The notes: generated from the letters alone by a model not told the origin. A stretch of 64,000 bases of DNA from Brevibacterium sp. CS2 (GCF_005280295.1 NZ_CP040020.1:3100001-3164000), one strand, 5' to 3'. Numbered from the stretch's first letter, positions 9,183-18,388 are shown. Translations and numbers: made by a program.

Positions 9183-11897
9183 GTGCCGCTCTTCGACCTC
9201 GATGCCCTGTCCGCCGGCCTCCCGGCGGCCGCCGTCCTGCCCCGGCTCGCCGAACTCGCCGCGGCCGGTCCGGTGCGCGCGGTGATCGAGGCCCCGCCGG
9301 GCACCGGCAAGACGACGCTCGTGCCGCCGGCCCTCGCCACCGCGCTCGCAGATGCCGCCGGCACCGGGCCCGAGGCGCCCGCCGCCTCCGCTGGGGGTGC
9401 CGGTCGGGTCGTCGTCGCCCAGCCGCGGCGGGTGGCCGCCCGCTCCGCCGCCCGGCGCCTGGCGTCGCTCACCGGCACACGCCTCGGCGAGGAGGTGGGC
9501 CACACGGTCCGTGGGGACCGATCGGTCTCCCGGCGCACGCGCGTGGAGTTCGTCACCTACGGCGTCCTCGTGCGCCGTCTGCTCGGCGATCCCGAGCTCG
9601 CCGACACCGCCGCGGTCGTGCTCGACGAGATCCACGAGCGGCACCTCGACGCCGACCTCGCCTTCGGGATGCTCCGCGAGCTCGTCGAGCTCCGCGAGGA
9701 CCTCTCCCTCGTCGTCATGTCCGCCACGCTCGAGGCCGGACGCTGGGCCGAGCTGCTCGGTGAGGACGGCGACGCCGGGGCGTCCGCCGCGCCGGCCCCG
9801 GTCCTCACCGCCCGCGCGGACATCCACCCGCTCGAGGTCCGGTGGGCCCCGGCGGCCCGGCGAGCGCTCGATGCGCGCGGGATCCACCCGGACTTCCTCG
9901 CCCACGTCGCCCGGCAGACCGCCGCGGCTGCCGCCGAACCCGATTCCGGGGACGTCCTCGTGTTCCTCCCGGGCCTGCGCGAGATCGACCGCGTCATCGG
10001 GCTGCTCAGGAGCGCGCTCCCCGCCGGCGCCGAGGTGTTCGCGCTGTCCGGCGGCACCCCGCCGGGCGAGCAGGACCGCATCCTGTCCCCCGCCGCAGCG
10101 GGCCGTTCGAATGAGCGCGCCCCGGGTGGGGCCGGGTCTGGGGAGACCGGGCGCGGCCCGCGCGTCATCGTCGCGACCGCAGTCGCCGAGTCCTCCCTCA
10201 CCGTGCCAGGGGTGCGCACCGTCGTCGACGCCGGGCTGTCCCGGCAGCCGCGCCTCGACACCGTGCGCGGGATGAGCGGGCTCGTCACCGTGCGGGAGTC
10301 GAAGGCCGCGGGCACCCAGCGCGCCGGCCGCGCCGCCCGCGAGGGCCCGGGCCGGGTCATCCGGTGCATGGCGGAATCCGAGTGGGCCGGCCTGCCGGCG
10401 GACACCCCGCCGGAGGTCCGCACCGCCGATCTCACCTCCGCCATGCTCGACCTCGCCTGCTGGGGCGCACCGGGCGGGGACGGGCTGCGACTGCCCGACC
10501 CGCTGCCGGACCGGGCGCGGGCGGCGGCCGAGGAGACCCTCATCGGGCTCGGTGCGCTCGACGACTCCAGGCGAGCGACCGCGGCGGGGCGCCGGCTCGC
10601 TCGGATCCCGGCCGATCCCCGGCTCGCCCGCGGCCTCCTCGCCGGGTCGCAGATCGTCGGAGCACGCCGGGCTGCCGAGGTCGTCGCCGCCCTCGGTCTC
10701 GAGCTGCGGGCTCCGGGCGGTGACCTGCCGGCTCTGCTCCGATCGCTGCGCCGTGATCGCGACCGCGCCTGGTCCACCGAGGTCGACCGGTTCGAGCGGA
10801 TGGCGCGGCGCGGTCCGCCCGGAGGCGCCGAGGACGCGACGGGTGCAGACCCGGCTGCGGGGGCCGGCGGCGGGTTCGCGGTCGACATTCCGCCCGGGCT
10901 CGTCGAGATCCTGTCCCCGGACACGGCCGTCGGCCTCGTCGCCGCGCTCGCCCGCCCGGACCGGATCGCCCGGGAGCGGTCCGATGCCCCGGGGGAGTAC
11001 CTCTTCGCCTCGGGCACGGGGGCGGTGCTCCCCCGCGACTCGCGGCTCACCGGCAGCGCGTGGCTCGCCGTCGCCGAGGTCGGACTCGCCGGTGAGCGTG
11101 CGCTCATCCGGGCCGCGGTGCCGATCACCCGGGAGATCGCCGAGTTCGCCGCATCCGGCATGCGGCGCACGGCGGAGGACGCCCGCTTCCACGAGGGGCG
11201 CATCCGGGCCCGGCGGGTCGAGCGCCTCGGCGCGATCGAGCTGTCCTCGACCCCGGTGAAGCCGACGTCCGCATCCGAGGAGCTCGCCCTCGCCGCCGCG
11301 GTGGCTGAGCAGGGACCCGGAGTGCTCGCTCCGAGCGCAGGGTTCGCGGCATTGCGCCGGCGCCTCGGCCTCCTCCATGCCGCCCTCGGGGAACCGTGGC
11401 CGGATGTGCAGTGGGAGGCGCTGCTCGGCCGGTTCTCCGGGCGGCTGCGCGAGCGCGCGCCGGTGGGCTGGCTGCAGGAGATCCTGCCGTGGCCCGAGGC
11501 GGCCCGGCTCGATGAGCTCGTGCCCGAGCGCGTCACGGTGCCGAGCGGGCGCGCCGTACGGCTGGACTACCCGGAGCCGGAGGCGCATGACGACGGGAAC
11601 GCGGGCGACGGAGTCGTGGTCGACGCGTCCGGGATCGTGCCGCCGGTGCTCGCGGTCAAGCTCCAGGAGTGCTTCGGCTGGGCGACCGGCCCGGAGGTGT
11701 GCGGTGTGCCCGTCGTCCTCCACCTGCTGTCGCCGGCGGGCCGGCCGCTCGCGGTGACGAGCGACCTCGCCTCGTTCTGGGACGGTGCCTACGCCCACGT
11801 CCGGGCGGAGAACCGGAACCGCTACGCGAAGCACCCGTGGCCTCAGGATCCGTGGAACGCCCCACCTGCCCGCGGCACGAAGCGCAGCGGGAGGTAG
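9183..11897 (+). CDS. hrpB: ATP-dependent RNA helicase HrpB
   Basis: DEAH/DExH helicase of 904 residues. Walker A is APPGTGKTT (K43), the DEIH box starts at D148 (VLDEIHERH), motif III is MSATLE, and motif VI is in AGRAARE. The C-terminal half carries helicase-associated and HrpB-specific domains ending with WPQDPW. The GTG at 9183 gives the typical N-terminus; open frame continues upstream but overlaps the FAH gene antisense. It is about 80 residues longer than many HrpB proteins because of Ala/Gly-rich insertions. The cellular role is poorly defined in the family. Confidence 0.92.
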   Translation: MPLFDLDALSAGLPAAAVLPRLAELAAAGPVRAVIEAPPGTGKTTLVPPALATALADAAGTGPEAPAASAGGAGRVVVAQPRRVAARSAARRLASLTGTRLGEEVGHTVRGDRSVSRRTRVEFVTYGVLVRRLLGDPELADTAAVVLDEIHERHLDADLAFGMLRELVELREDLSLVVMSATLEAGRWAELLGEDGDAGASAAPAPVLTARADIHPLEVRWAPAARRALDARGIHPDFLAHVARQTAAAAAEPDSGDVLVFLPGLREIDRVIGLLRSALPAGAEVFALSGGTPPGEQDRILSPAAAGRSNERAPGGAGSGETGRGPRVIVATAVAESSLTVPGVRTVVDAGLSRQPRLDTVRGMSGLVTVRESKAAGTQRAGRAAREGPGRVIRCMAESEWAGLPADTPPEVRTADLTSAMLDLACWGAPGGDGLRLPDPLPDRARAAAEETLIGLGALDDSRRATAAGRRLARIPADPRLARGLLAGSQIVGARRAAEVVAALGLELRAPGGDLPALLRSLRRDRDRAWSTEVDRFERMARRGPPGGAEDATGADPAAGAGGGFAVDIPPGLVEILSPDTAVGLVAALARPDRIARERSDAPGEYLFASGTGAVLPRDSRLTGSAWLAVAEVGLAGERALIRAAVPITREIAEFAASGMRRTAEDARFHEGRIRARRVERLGAIELSSTPVKPTSASEELALAAAVAEQGPGVLAPSAGFAALRRRLGLLHAALGEPWPDVQWEALLGRFSGRLRERAPVGWLQEILPWPEAARLDELVPERVTVPSGRAVRLDYPEPEAHDDGNAGDGVVVDASGIVPPVLAVKLQECFGWATGPEVCGVPVVLHLLSPAGRPLAVTSDLASFWDGAYAHVRAENRNRYAKHPWPQDPWNAPPARGTKRSGR

Positions 11898-11971
11898 GGG
11901 CGCCGGGAGACCTGGTCACGCACCGATCCCGCGTTTGTCCGGGACCCGGCGCGCGCTGGACAATGGGGGTC

Positions 11972-12946
11972 ATGACCGCGTCCACCGCTCCCGCCTCGGC
12001 CCGCAGCCCGGAGACCGCCGTCGAGGTCCCCGTGCTCACCGCAGCGAGCTGGCATGCGCTGCGCGCCGCGCACGAGGCGACCGTCGGCGAACGCACCGCG
12101 GCGCACCTCGCCCGGCGCTCCCGCGGGGAGACCCACCCGGTCGAGGACTTCCTCTTCACCTACTACCCCTTCAAGCCCGGCAAGCTCGCCCGCTGGCAGC
12201 CCGGCGCGCGGCGCGCGGTCGAGATCGCCACGGATGAGGACCGGGCGGCCTTCGACCGGCGCTGGTTCCGGATCGAGGAGGCCCCCGCCGGCGCCTCGAC
12301 CCGGTCCTCCCCCGCCGGTGCCGGTGCGGTGGCGTTCGTCGACCTCCCCGCGTGGCGCACCGAGCGCGGCGACGGGGCGCGATTCATCGCAGGCCTCCTC
12401 CACTCGACCCTCGGACGCGAGGCGACGCTCGGGTGCTTCGGGCTCCACGAATGGGCGATGGTCTACCGCCAGTCCCCCGGCGAGCACCGCCACGATCAGG
12501 TCCCGCTGCGGCTCTCGCAGGCCGACACCGACGCCGTCGTCGAATCCCACCGCATCCGGTGCAGCCACTTCGATGCCTTCCGGTTCTTCACGCCGGCCGC
12601 CGTGCCGCGCAACACCTTGCAGCCCACCCGCGCCGGCATGCGGGCGAACGAGCAGCCCGGCTGCCTCCACGCCGGCATGGACCTCTACAAGTGGGCGATG
12701 AAGCTCGAGCCGATCGTCGCCTCGGAGACGGTGCTCGAAGCCTTCGACCTCGCCTGCGCGATCCGTCGCCTCGACATGGAGGCCTCCCCCTACGACCTCC
12801 GCGCCTGGGGGTACACGCCGGTGCGGATCGAGACGGCCGCCGGCAAGGCGGAGTACATGCGCCGGCAGGAGGCGTTCAGCCATCGCGCCCAGGACATCCG
12901 CCGCACCCTGCTGGCCGAGCTCGCCGCCGCGGGCATCACCGTCTGA
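11972..12946 (+). CDS. Conserved actinobacterial protein annotated as 3-methyladenine DNA glycosylase
   Basis: 324-residue protein matching a conserved actinobacterial family usually named 3-methyladenine DNA glycosylase. Recognisable segments are HPVEDFLFTYYPFKPGKL near residue 55, FGLHEWAMVYR, RCSHFDAFRFFTP and QPGCLHAGMDLYKW. I cannot see a helix-hairpin-helix or other classical glycosylase motif, so the catalytic name rests on family annotation only. The ATG at 11972 was chosen; an ATG three codons upstream is possible. It stands alone between hrpB and the dehydrogenase gene. Confidence 0.7.
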   Translation: MTASTAPASARSPETAVEVPVLTAASWHALRAAHEATVGERTAAHLARRSRGETHPVEDFLFTYYPFKPGKLARWQPGARRAVEIATDEDRAAFDRRWFRIEEAPAGASTRSSPAGAGAVAFVDLPAWRTERGDGARFIAGLLHSTLGREATLGCFGLHEWAMVYRQSPGEHRHDQVPLRLSQADTDAVVESHRIRCSHFDAFRFFTPAAVPRNTLQPTRAGMRANEQPGCLHAGMDLYKWAMKLEPIVASETVLEAFDLACAIRRLDMEASPYDLRAWGYTPVRIETAAGKAEYMRRQEAFSHRAQDIRRTLLAELAAAGITV

Positions 12947-12991
12947 GGCGCCGCACCCTGAGACGCCCCGACCGGGCCGGTGCGCCGGACC

Positions 12992-12997
12992 TACGAT
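12992..12997 (+). promoter_or_regulatory. Putative -10 hexamer before the alcohol dehydrogenase gene (leaderless)
   Basis: TACGAT ends 6 bases before the ATG at 13004 and there is no ribosome binding site, so the mRNA probably starts at or near the start codon. Confidence 0.45.
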
Positions 12998-13003
12998 GAC
13001 CTC

Positions 13004-14038
13004 ATGCGCGCCGTCTGCTTCGAGTCCTTCCGCACCACCCCGACCATCGCCGAGCTCCCGGATCCGGTTGCTCCCGCCGACGGCGTCGTCATCGCCGTCG
13101 AGGCCACCGGCCTGTGCCGCAGCGACTGGCACGCCTGGTCCGGCCACGACGACACCGTCGCCCTCCCCCACGTCCCCGGTCACGAACTCGTCGGGCACAT
13201 CGTCGAGGTCGGCGCGGGCGTCCGGGAGTGGACGCTCGGACAGCGCGTGACCACGCCGTTCGTCGGCGGCTGCGGAGCGTGCGAATGGTGCGCGAGCGGC
13301 AACGCCCAGGTGTGCCCGGACCAGACCCAGCCCGGCTTCACCCACTTCGGGTCCTGGGCGGAGAAGGTCGTCATCCGCCACGCCGACCTCAACCTCGTCG
13401 CCGTCGACGACGAGATCCCCGCCGAGGCCGCCTGCAGCCTCGGCTGCCGCTTCGCGACCTCCTTCCGCGGACTCCACGACCGCGCCCGCCTGGCCGCCGG
13501 GGAGACGCTGGCCGTGTTCGGCTGCGGCGGGGTCGGACTGTCGGCCATCATGATCGCCCGCGCGCTCGGCGCGCGCGTCGTGGCCGTCGACATCAGCGCC
13601 GAGGCGCTCGCCCTCGCCTCCCGCCACGGCGCCGAGGTGCTCGTCGACTCGACCGGCCTGACCCCGGCCGAGGTGGCCGCCGAGGTCGTCCGCGCCGCCG
13701 GTTCCGCCCCCGCCGTCACCCTCGAGGCGCTCGGCCGGGCGGACACGATGAACGCCGCCCTGCTCTGCCTCGCCCCTCTCGGCCGCCACGTGCAGATCGG
13801 GCTGTTCGCCGGCCCGCCCGAAGCCGCGATCGGGCGCGTCATCTCCCACGAGCTGTCGTTCCTCGGCAGCCACGGGATGGCCGCCGCGGACTACCCGGCC
13901 CTCCTCGACCTCGTGCGCAGCGGCGCGCTGCGCCCGCAGGACCTCGTCACCCGCACGATCACCCTCGAAGAGACCCCGGAGGCGCTGCGGGCGATGGATG
14001 CCGGGACGCACCCGGGGATGACGATCATCCGACCCTGA
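13004..14038 (+). CDS. Zinc-dependent alcohol dehydrogenase
   Basis: Medium-chain dehydrogenase of 344 residues. The catalytic zinc site is visible as CRSDWHAWSGHD and GHELVGHIVEVG, and the structural zinc lobe as GGCGACEWCASGNAQVCP. The NAD(P) Rossmann fold is VFGCGGVGLSAI. This set supports an active zinc alcohol dehydrogenase; the alcohol is unknown. A TACGAT hexamer 6 bases before the ATG implies leaderless expression. It is a single gene with no pathway context. Confidence 0.9.
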   Translation: MRAVCFESFRTTPTIAELPDPVAPADGVVIAVEATGLCRSDWHAWSGHDDTVALPHVPGHELVGHIVEVGAGVREWTLGQRVTTPFVGGCGACEWCASGNAQVCPDQTQPGFTHFGSWAEKVVIRHADLNLVAVDDEIPAEAACSLGCRFATSFRGLHDRARLAAGETLAVFGCGGVGLSAIMIARALGARVVAVDISAEALALASRHGAEVLVDSTGLTPAEVAAEVVRAAGSAPAVTLEALGRADTMNAALLCLAPLGRHVQIGLFAGPPEAAIGRVISHELSFLGSHGMAAADYPALLDLVRSGALRPQDLVTRTITLEETPEALRAMDAGTHPGMTIIRP

Positions 14039-14203
14039 GTCCACCGCGGCGGGTTCCGCGATGACCGCTCAGTCGAATCACGGCGCCTGCGCCGCGACCG
14101 ACGACAGGATCCGACCCCTCCAATCCTTCACCGCACCCCCGGTTGACGGTAACGTTCCTTGTGAGAGGGAACACACCGGTTCCTGGACCCAAGGAGAAAG
14201 ATC

Positions 14204-15088
14204 ATGAACGCACAAGCGATCATCTGGATCGTCGTGGCCATCGTCGTGCTCCTCGCGATCATCGGCATCATCGTGTTCGCCGTGAATTCCTCGAAGAAGA
14301 GGAAGGAGCGCGAGCGCATCGAGCAGCAGCGCCGCGACGAGGAGAATCGTCAGCGGGCCGCAGAGCTGCGCCAGGAGAGCAAGGAGGCCGACCTCGATGT
14401 CCGCCAGCGCGAGCTCGAGGCGGAGAACCGCAAGATCGAGGCCGAGCGCGCCCGCGTCGACGCCGAGCGCAAGGATCAGGAGATCGCTCGCGAGCAGGAG
14501 AAGATCCGGGCCGAGCGCGAACAGGTCCGCCGGCGCCAGGCCGAGGCCGACCGCCTCGACCCGGATGTCAGCACCGACGGCACTCGCACCGACGGTCATC
14601 ATGACGGGCGCCACGACGGACGCGGCCCGGGCGCCGGAACCGCTGCCGCCGCCGGAGCCGCAGGTGCGGGCGCCGGAGCAGCCGCCGCGCACTCCGGCGA
14701 CGGACACCGCGACGACCGCCACCATGACGACCGCCACCACGACGACCACGGTCGGCACGACCTCGACCGCGACGGCCGCACCGGCGACGGCATCCGCGAC
14801 CACGACGGATACCGCGACGACCACGGGATCCGCGATCGCGACGGCGTGAACGACGGGGTCCGCGACGGCGTGCGCGACCACGACGGTCACCGCGACGGTG
14901 TCCGCGACGATCACCACGACCGAGGCGCCCACGCCGCGGGCGCTGCCGGTGCCGGTGCTGCCGGGGCGGGCATCGCCGGACACGGCGACCGGCCCCGTGA
15001 GAACGATCCGCGCCTCGACGCCGGAGGCCCGCAGCAGCAGGACTTCGTCGACGGCCGGCGCGGACCCGGAGCCGATGAGCACCGTTAG
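14204..15088 (+). CDS. Membrane-anchored low-complexity protein, ends at an in-frame TAG
   Basis: 294-residue protein of unknown function. Residues 5-28 form one strong transmembrane helix. Residues about 30-125 are highly charged and probably coiled coil (Glu/Arg/Gln-rich). An Ala/Gly stretch follows, then a His/Asp/Arg-rich tract with repeated DHDG, RDG and HHDD units. AAGGAGAAAG precedes the ATG. The TAG at 15086-15088 does not look like the natural end: the same frame continues for 105 codons with matching composition. The original product was probably about 400 residues. The His/Asp tract could bind metal ions, but nothing proves this. Confidence 0.8.
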   Translation: MNAQAIIWIVVAIVVLLAIIGIIVFAVNSSKKRKERERIEQQRRDEENRQRAAELRQESKEADLDVRQRELEAENRKIEAERARVDAERKDQEIAREQEKIRAEREQVRRRQAEADRLDPDVSTDGTRTDGHHDGRHDGRGPGAGTAAAAGAAGAGAGAAAAHSGDGHRDDRHHDDRHHDDHGRHDLDRDGRTGDGIRDHDGYRDDHGIRDRDGVNDGVRDGVRDHDGHRDGVRDDHHDRGAHAAGAAGAGAAGAGIAGHGDRPRENDPRLDAGGPQQQDFVDGRRGPGADEHR

Positions 15089-15406
15089 GGCCACGACCAG
15101 CTCGGTCGCGACGAGCACGGGCGCGACCAGCATGATCCGAACCGCCACGGCCATGACCGGCGCGATCACGACCAGCAGGTGGACCCGCGCGGACAGGGCT
15201 CCGACCAGCAGGGTCATGACCGGCGCGGGTACGAGCAGCAGGGGTACGACCAGCAGCAGGGCTATGGCCAGCAGGGATACGAGCAGCAGGGCCAGCCCGT
15301 CGATCCCCAACAGCAGGGCTTCGACCAGCAGGGCCGTCCGCTCGATCCGAACCACCCGGATTACATCGACCCGCGCAGCGATGGCGGGCTCGACCCCCGC
15401 CGCTGA
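15089..15406 (+). pseudogene. In-frame continuation of the low-complexity gene after the TAG
   Basis: This stretch is in the same frame as the gene at 14204 and runs to a TGA at 15404-15406. It begins GHDQLGRDEHGRDQHDP, continues in QQG-rich repeats (GYEQQGYDQQQGYGQQGYEQ) and ends DPRSDGGLDPRR. It has no start codon or ribosome binding site of its own near the TAG. A CAG-to-TAG change (Gln to stop) would explain the interruption. Stop readthrough or a sequencing error is also possible. Confidence 0.6.
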
Positions 15407-15420
15407 GCACTGACCGACAC

Positions 15421-15467
15421 GGCATGACTGAGGCCCGGGGCTCTCCGCCCCGGGCCTCAGTCATGCC
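15421..15467. terminator. Bidirectional hairpin terminator
   Basis: Perfect 21-bp stem (GGCATGACTGAGGCCCGGGGC and its complement) with a TCTCC loop. It sits between two convergent genes, immediately after the low-complexity frame ends and 12 bases before the stop of the next gene. Confidence 0.85.
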
Positions 15468-15478
15468 GCAGGCGGCGG

Positions 15479-16171
15479 TCAGTGAGCGACGAGGCGTGCG
15501 AGCAGCACCGGGTCGTCCTGAACCTTCCAGGTGCCGAGGAGCCGACCGAGCACGGTGCCGGACGACGCTTCCGAGTCCGCTGCCCGCGGGAACCGGAGGA
15601 TCTCGAGATCGGCGTCACCGGCCCGCACCATCGTCGTCCCGGCGAGAGTCGTCGGGCTCGGGTTCGGGTCGAAGCTCAGCGTCTCGGCCAGCGGGTGGGC
15701 GGCCTCGGCGCTGAGGCCATGCGATCCGTCCCGGTCGTTGACGCCCTGTACGGATGCGATGTCCGTCCGCTCGACCTCGCCGTCGTCGGTCGACATGAAC
15801 TCCTGCACGTTCGTCCCACCGGTGCGGATCGCGCGCTCGAGCTCTCCGAGGAACACCGGGTCGGCGGCACCGTCGTACACCCACCGGGTGCCGAGCACGG
15901 AATGGCTCATCTCGGTGATGAGGTGGGGCTCGGCGTTCTCAAGGGGTGCTCCGCGGTAGGTCACCGGGATCTGGAGGATCTCCTCGGTGCCGGGCACGCG
16001 GACGAGGTGGACCTCGATCGCGACCTCGCCGGCGGGATCGTCGAACCGGTAGCTCGACACGCGTTCGACCTCGGCCCCGGTGGCCGCTCCGGACCACGCC
16101 TGGCCGGGCAGCCAGGCGGCGATCGCCTCGAGCTTGCCGGGCGAGAGCTCTGCGTCGTACAGGTGTGCCAT
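15479..16171 (-). CDS. Maltokinase N-terminal cap-like (CG0192-related) protein
   Basis: 230-residue actinobacterial protein. The N-terminus MAHLYDAELSPGKLEAIAAW and the segments YRFDDPAGEVAIEVHLV, IPVTYRGAPLENAE and SHSVLGTRWVYDGAADP match the family related to the cap domain of maltokinases. No kinase domain follows, so this is the stand-alone form. Its function is unknown; related domains occur in trehalose/glycogen enzymes. It lies 94 bases downstream of thyX on the same strand. Confidence 0.7.
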   Translation of the reverse strand: MAHLYDAELSPGKLEAIAAWLPGQAWSGAATGAEVERVSSYRFDDPAGEVAIEVHLVRVPGTEEILQIPVTYRGAPLENAEPHLITEMSHSVLGTRWVYDGAADPVFLGELERAIRTGGTNVQEFMSTDDGEVERTDIASVQGVNDRDGSHGLSAEAAHPLAETLSFDPNPSPTTLAGTTMVRAGDADLEILRFPRAADSEASSGTVLGRLLGTWKVQDDPVLLARLVAH

Positions 16172-16265
16172 GTCATGCCTTTCGATTGCGGATCGGGCTG
16201 CGCCCGCCGTCCTCCCCCGGGCCGGGTGGGCTGACCCGCACGGCGGCGCCGGTCGAGCGGCGGCG

Positions 16266-17051
16266 TCAGGCCTTGCGGGTGCCGGGCAGCCAGGCGCCGT
16301 CCTCCACGGAGTAGTCCGCGAAGATCGCCGGCGCCTCGGCCTTCATGATCTCGGCGACCTTGCCGAAGACCAGGCGGATCTCCTCCTCCGCACCCGGCGC
16401 GGTGCGCATCTCCACGACGTGGCGCAGGGAGCGCAGGTTCGCCGTGTAGACGATGCCGGTGCCGAGCCCCTCGGGGGCGAAGCGCCGCATGAAGGAGGTC
16501 ATGTGCTTCTTGTGCGCGAAGTTCGTCCCCTCGTCGTCGAGCCCGAAGTGCTCGGTCATCCACTTCTGGTGCTCCTCGAGGGTGTCGAGCACGGCGAGGC
16601 TGCGCTCCATGAGCTCCTCGTCCTCGCGCGCCCAGTCGGGGAACCAGAACGGGATCTCGGTGAGCCGCACGTAGCGCAGGGACTCCTGCGAGTAGGCGCA
16701 GCCGGCGCGGTGGCGGATGAGTTCGTGGGTGAGGACGCGCGACACGTTGTGGAGGACGAAGGTGTAGTTCGCGTGCTCGAGCACGGAGCCGTGCTGCGAG
16801 GCGACGACGTTGCCCAGGTAGGAGGCGGAGTCCGTGCGGACGCGCGACACGTTGGGGTTGAGGCCCGGCTCCCAGGAGCGGTAGCACATGCGGCCGGCGA
16901 ACTCGAGGAGGTCCTCGCCGTCGGGGCTGTCGGCCGTTTCGACGCGCTCGGCCCAGGACAGGCCGCCGACCTCGCCGAGGTACTTCTTCATCGCGTCCCA
17001 GTCGATCGACGGCCGGGCCAGGAGTTCGACGGTCGGTTCTACGTGGCGCAC
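16266..17051 (-). CDS. thyX: Flavin-dependent thymidylate synthase
   Basis: FAD- and NADPH-dependent enzyme that methylates dUMP to dTMP with methylenetetrahydrofolate. It has 261 residues from the GTG at 17051, which AGAGGA precedes; upstream in-frame codons are poorly supported. The signature reads RHRAGCAYSQESLRY: between RHR and the substrate-binding serine there are eight residues, one more than the usual RHR-x7-S. SQHGSVLEHANYTF and NLRSLRHVVEMR are other family segments. No thyA is visible in this window. Confidence 0.92.
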   Translation of the reverse strand: MRHVEPTVELLARPSIDWDAMKKYLGEVGGLSWAERVETADSPDGEDLLEFAGRMCYRSWEPGLNPNVSRVRTDSASYLGNVVASQHGSVLEHANYTFVLHNVSRVLTHELIRHRAGCAYSQESLRYVRLTEIPFWFPDWAREDEELMERSLAVLDTLEEHQKWMTEHFGLDDEGTNFAHKKHMTSFMRRFAPEGLGTGIVYTANLRSLRHVVEMRTAPGAEEEIRLVFGKVAEIMKAEAPAIFADYSVEDGAWLPGTRKA

Positions 17052-17221
17052 AGGGTCCTCTTTCTCGGTGGGGTGCTCGGCGGAGAGCGCACAGCTGGTC
17101 GGTTCGCCGCTACGACGGTCCGCGCGGTGCACGCCGTCGGTCCCAGCCTAGTCGGTCATCCGCTCGGCCGCAGGAGGCGCGGCAGGGGCGTTCGCGGGGC
17201 CAGGCGGACCGGCCGATACCG

Positions 17222-17257
17222 TGCAAATTCTTGCGGTTTCGTTCTCAGGAACCTTCG
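17222..17257 (-). repeat. 36-bp intergenic repeat, copy C
   Basis: Third copy of the element at 2599 and 2672. Read on the minus strand it starts CGAAGGTTCCTGAGAACG and ends AATTTGCA. It begins 12 bases after the lplA stop, so like copy A it lies just downstream of a gene. Confidence 0.7.
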
Positions 17258-17269
17258 AGAATTGAGGGC

Positions 17270-18343
17270 TCAGGGGACGCGATGGGTCCAGGCCTCGGTG
17301 CCGAACTTCGACTCGACGAGCTCCTCGGCCCGGGCGAGCTCGGCGGCGCTCACCTCCCCGCGGGCGGCGCCGTAGCGGGCGGTGAAGGTGTCGATCATCG
17401 TCGCGATGATCTCCTGCCGGTCCGCCCCGGTCTGCCGGCGCAGCGGGTCGACGCGCTTCTTCGCGCTCCGCACGCCCTTGTCGGAGATCTTCGCCTCCCC
17501 GATCCGCAGCACCTCGACCATCCTGTCGGCGTCGATGTCGTAGCTCATGGTCGCGTGGTGGAGCAGCGTGCCCGAGGTCAGGCGGCGCTGGGCGGCACCG
17601 CCGATCTTGCCGTCGCTCGAGGTGATGTCGTTGATCGGCACGTACCAGGCGTTGACGCCGAGGTCGCCGAGCGCGGCGATGACCCAGCGGTCGAGGAAGG
17701 CGTAGGACTCCGCGTAGTCGAGACCGGCGATGATCGAGTCCGGCACGTACATCGAGTAGGTGACGCAGTTGCCGCCCTCCATGAACATCGCCCCGCCCCC
17801 GGAGATCCGGCGGATGACGTCGACGCCGTACTTCTCCACACCCTCGGGCCGCAGCTCGTTGACGTAGGACTGGAACGCGCCGATGACCGTCGCCCGGTCC
17901 TCCCACTCCCAGAACCGCAGGGTCGGGCGGCGGCGACCGGCGTCGACCTCGGTCAGCAGCACCTCGTCGAGGGCGACGTTGATGCGGCTCGGCAGCACCG
18001 GGCCGTGGATGACCTCCCAGTCGAAGTCGGAGAAGTTCGCCGCCTTCGTCACCGCCCGGCGCACCACGGTGGCGATGTCGGCGGTGGTGAAGCCGTGCAT
18101 CTGCAGCCCGGAGCCGTGGGCGGCGAGCGCGGCGTCGAGGCGGCGGACGAGTTCGGCGGAGTCGGCCCGGACGGAGGCGCCGACGAGCGCGGGCGCGATG
18201 TCGAAGAACGCCTCCTCGGGTTCGAGGAAGAAGTCCCCGGAGATCGTGGCGCCGGTGATCGCGGTGCCGTCGGTCTCGACATCGGCGACGACGAGCTTGC
18301 CGCCGGTGACCTTGTGCTCTGCGTGGAGGTTCTCGACTGTCAT
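17270..18343 (-). CDS. lplA: Lipoate--protein ligase A family protein
   Basis: 357-residue ligase that attaches lipoate (or octanoate) to E2 and GcvH lipoyl domains using ATP. The BPL/LplA catalytic segment includes RRISGGGAMF, GNCVTYSMYVP and NDITSSDGKIGGAAQRR. The small accessory domain appears at the N-terminus (residues about 1-90) rather than the C-terminus, a circularly rearranged order seen in some actinobacterial LplA proteins. The ATG at 18343 starts MTVENLHAEHKVTGGKLVV, which is typical of that accessory domain. Confidence 0.87.
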   Translation of the reverse strand: MTVENLHAEHKVTGGKLVVADVETDGTAITGATISGDFFLEPEEAFFDIAPALVGASVRADSAELVRRLDAALAAHGSGLQMHGFTTADIATVVRRAVTKAANFSDFDWEVIHGPVLPSRINVALDEVLLTEVDAGRRRPTLRFWEWEDRATVIGAFQSYVNELRPEGVEKYGVDVIRRISGGGAMFMEGGNCVTYSMYVPDSIIAGLDYAESYAFLDRWVIAALGDLGVNAWYVPINDITSSDGKIGGAAQRRLTSGTLLHHATMSYDIDADRMVEVLRIGEAKISDKGVRSAKKRVDPLRRQTGADRQEIIATMIDTFTARYGAARGEVSAAELARAEELVESKFGTEAWTHRVP

Positions 18344-18388
18344 GGCCTCACGCTACCCGGCGCCGCGCCGTCGTGGGTGTGCGGTGCG

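Noticed and set aside
9120-11834. Minus-strand open frame of about 900 codons opposite hrpB
   Set aside because: No motif and biased composition; the plus strand encodes a clear HrpB helicase with all helicase motifs.
14580-15400. Short-period repeats looking like a CRISPR or satellite array
   Set aside because: They are in-frame codon repeats (His/Asp/Arg/Gln-rich) of a protein gene; there are no regular spacers and no cas genes.
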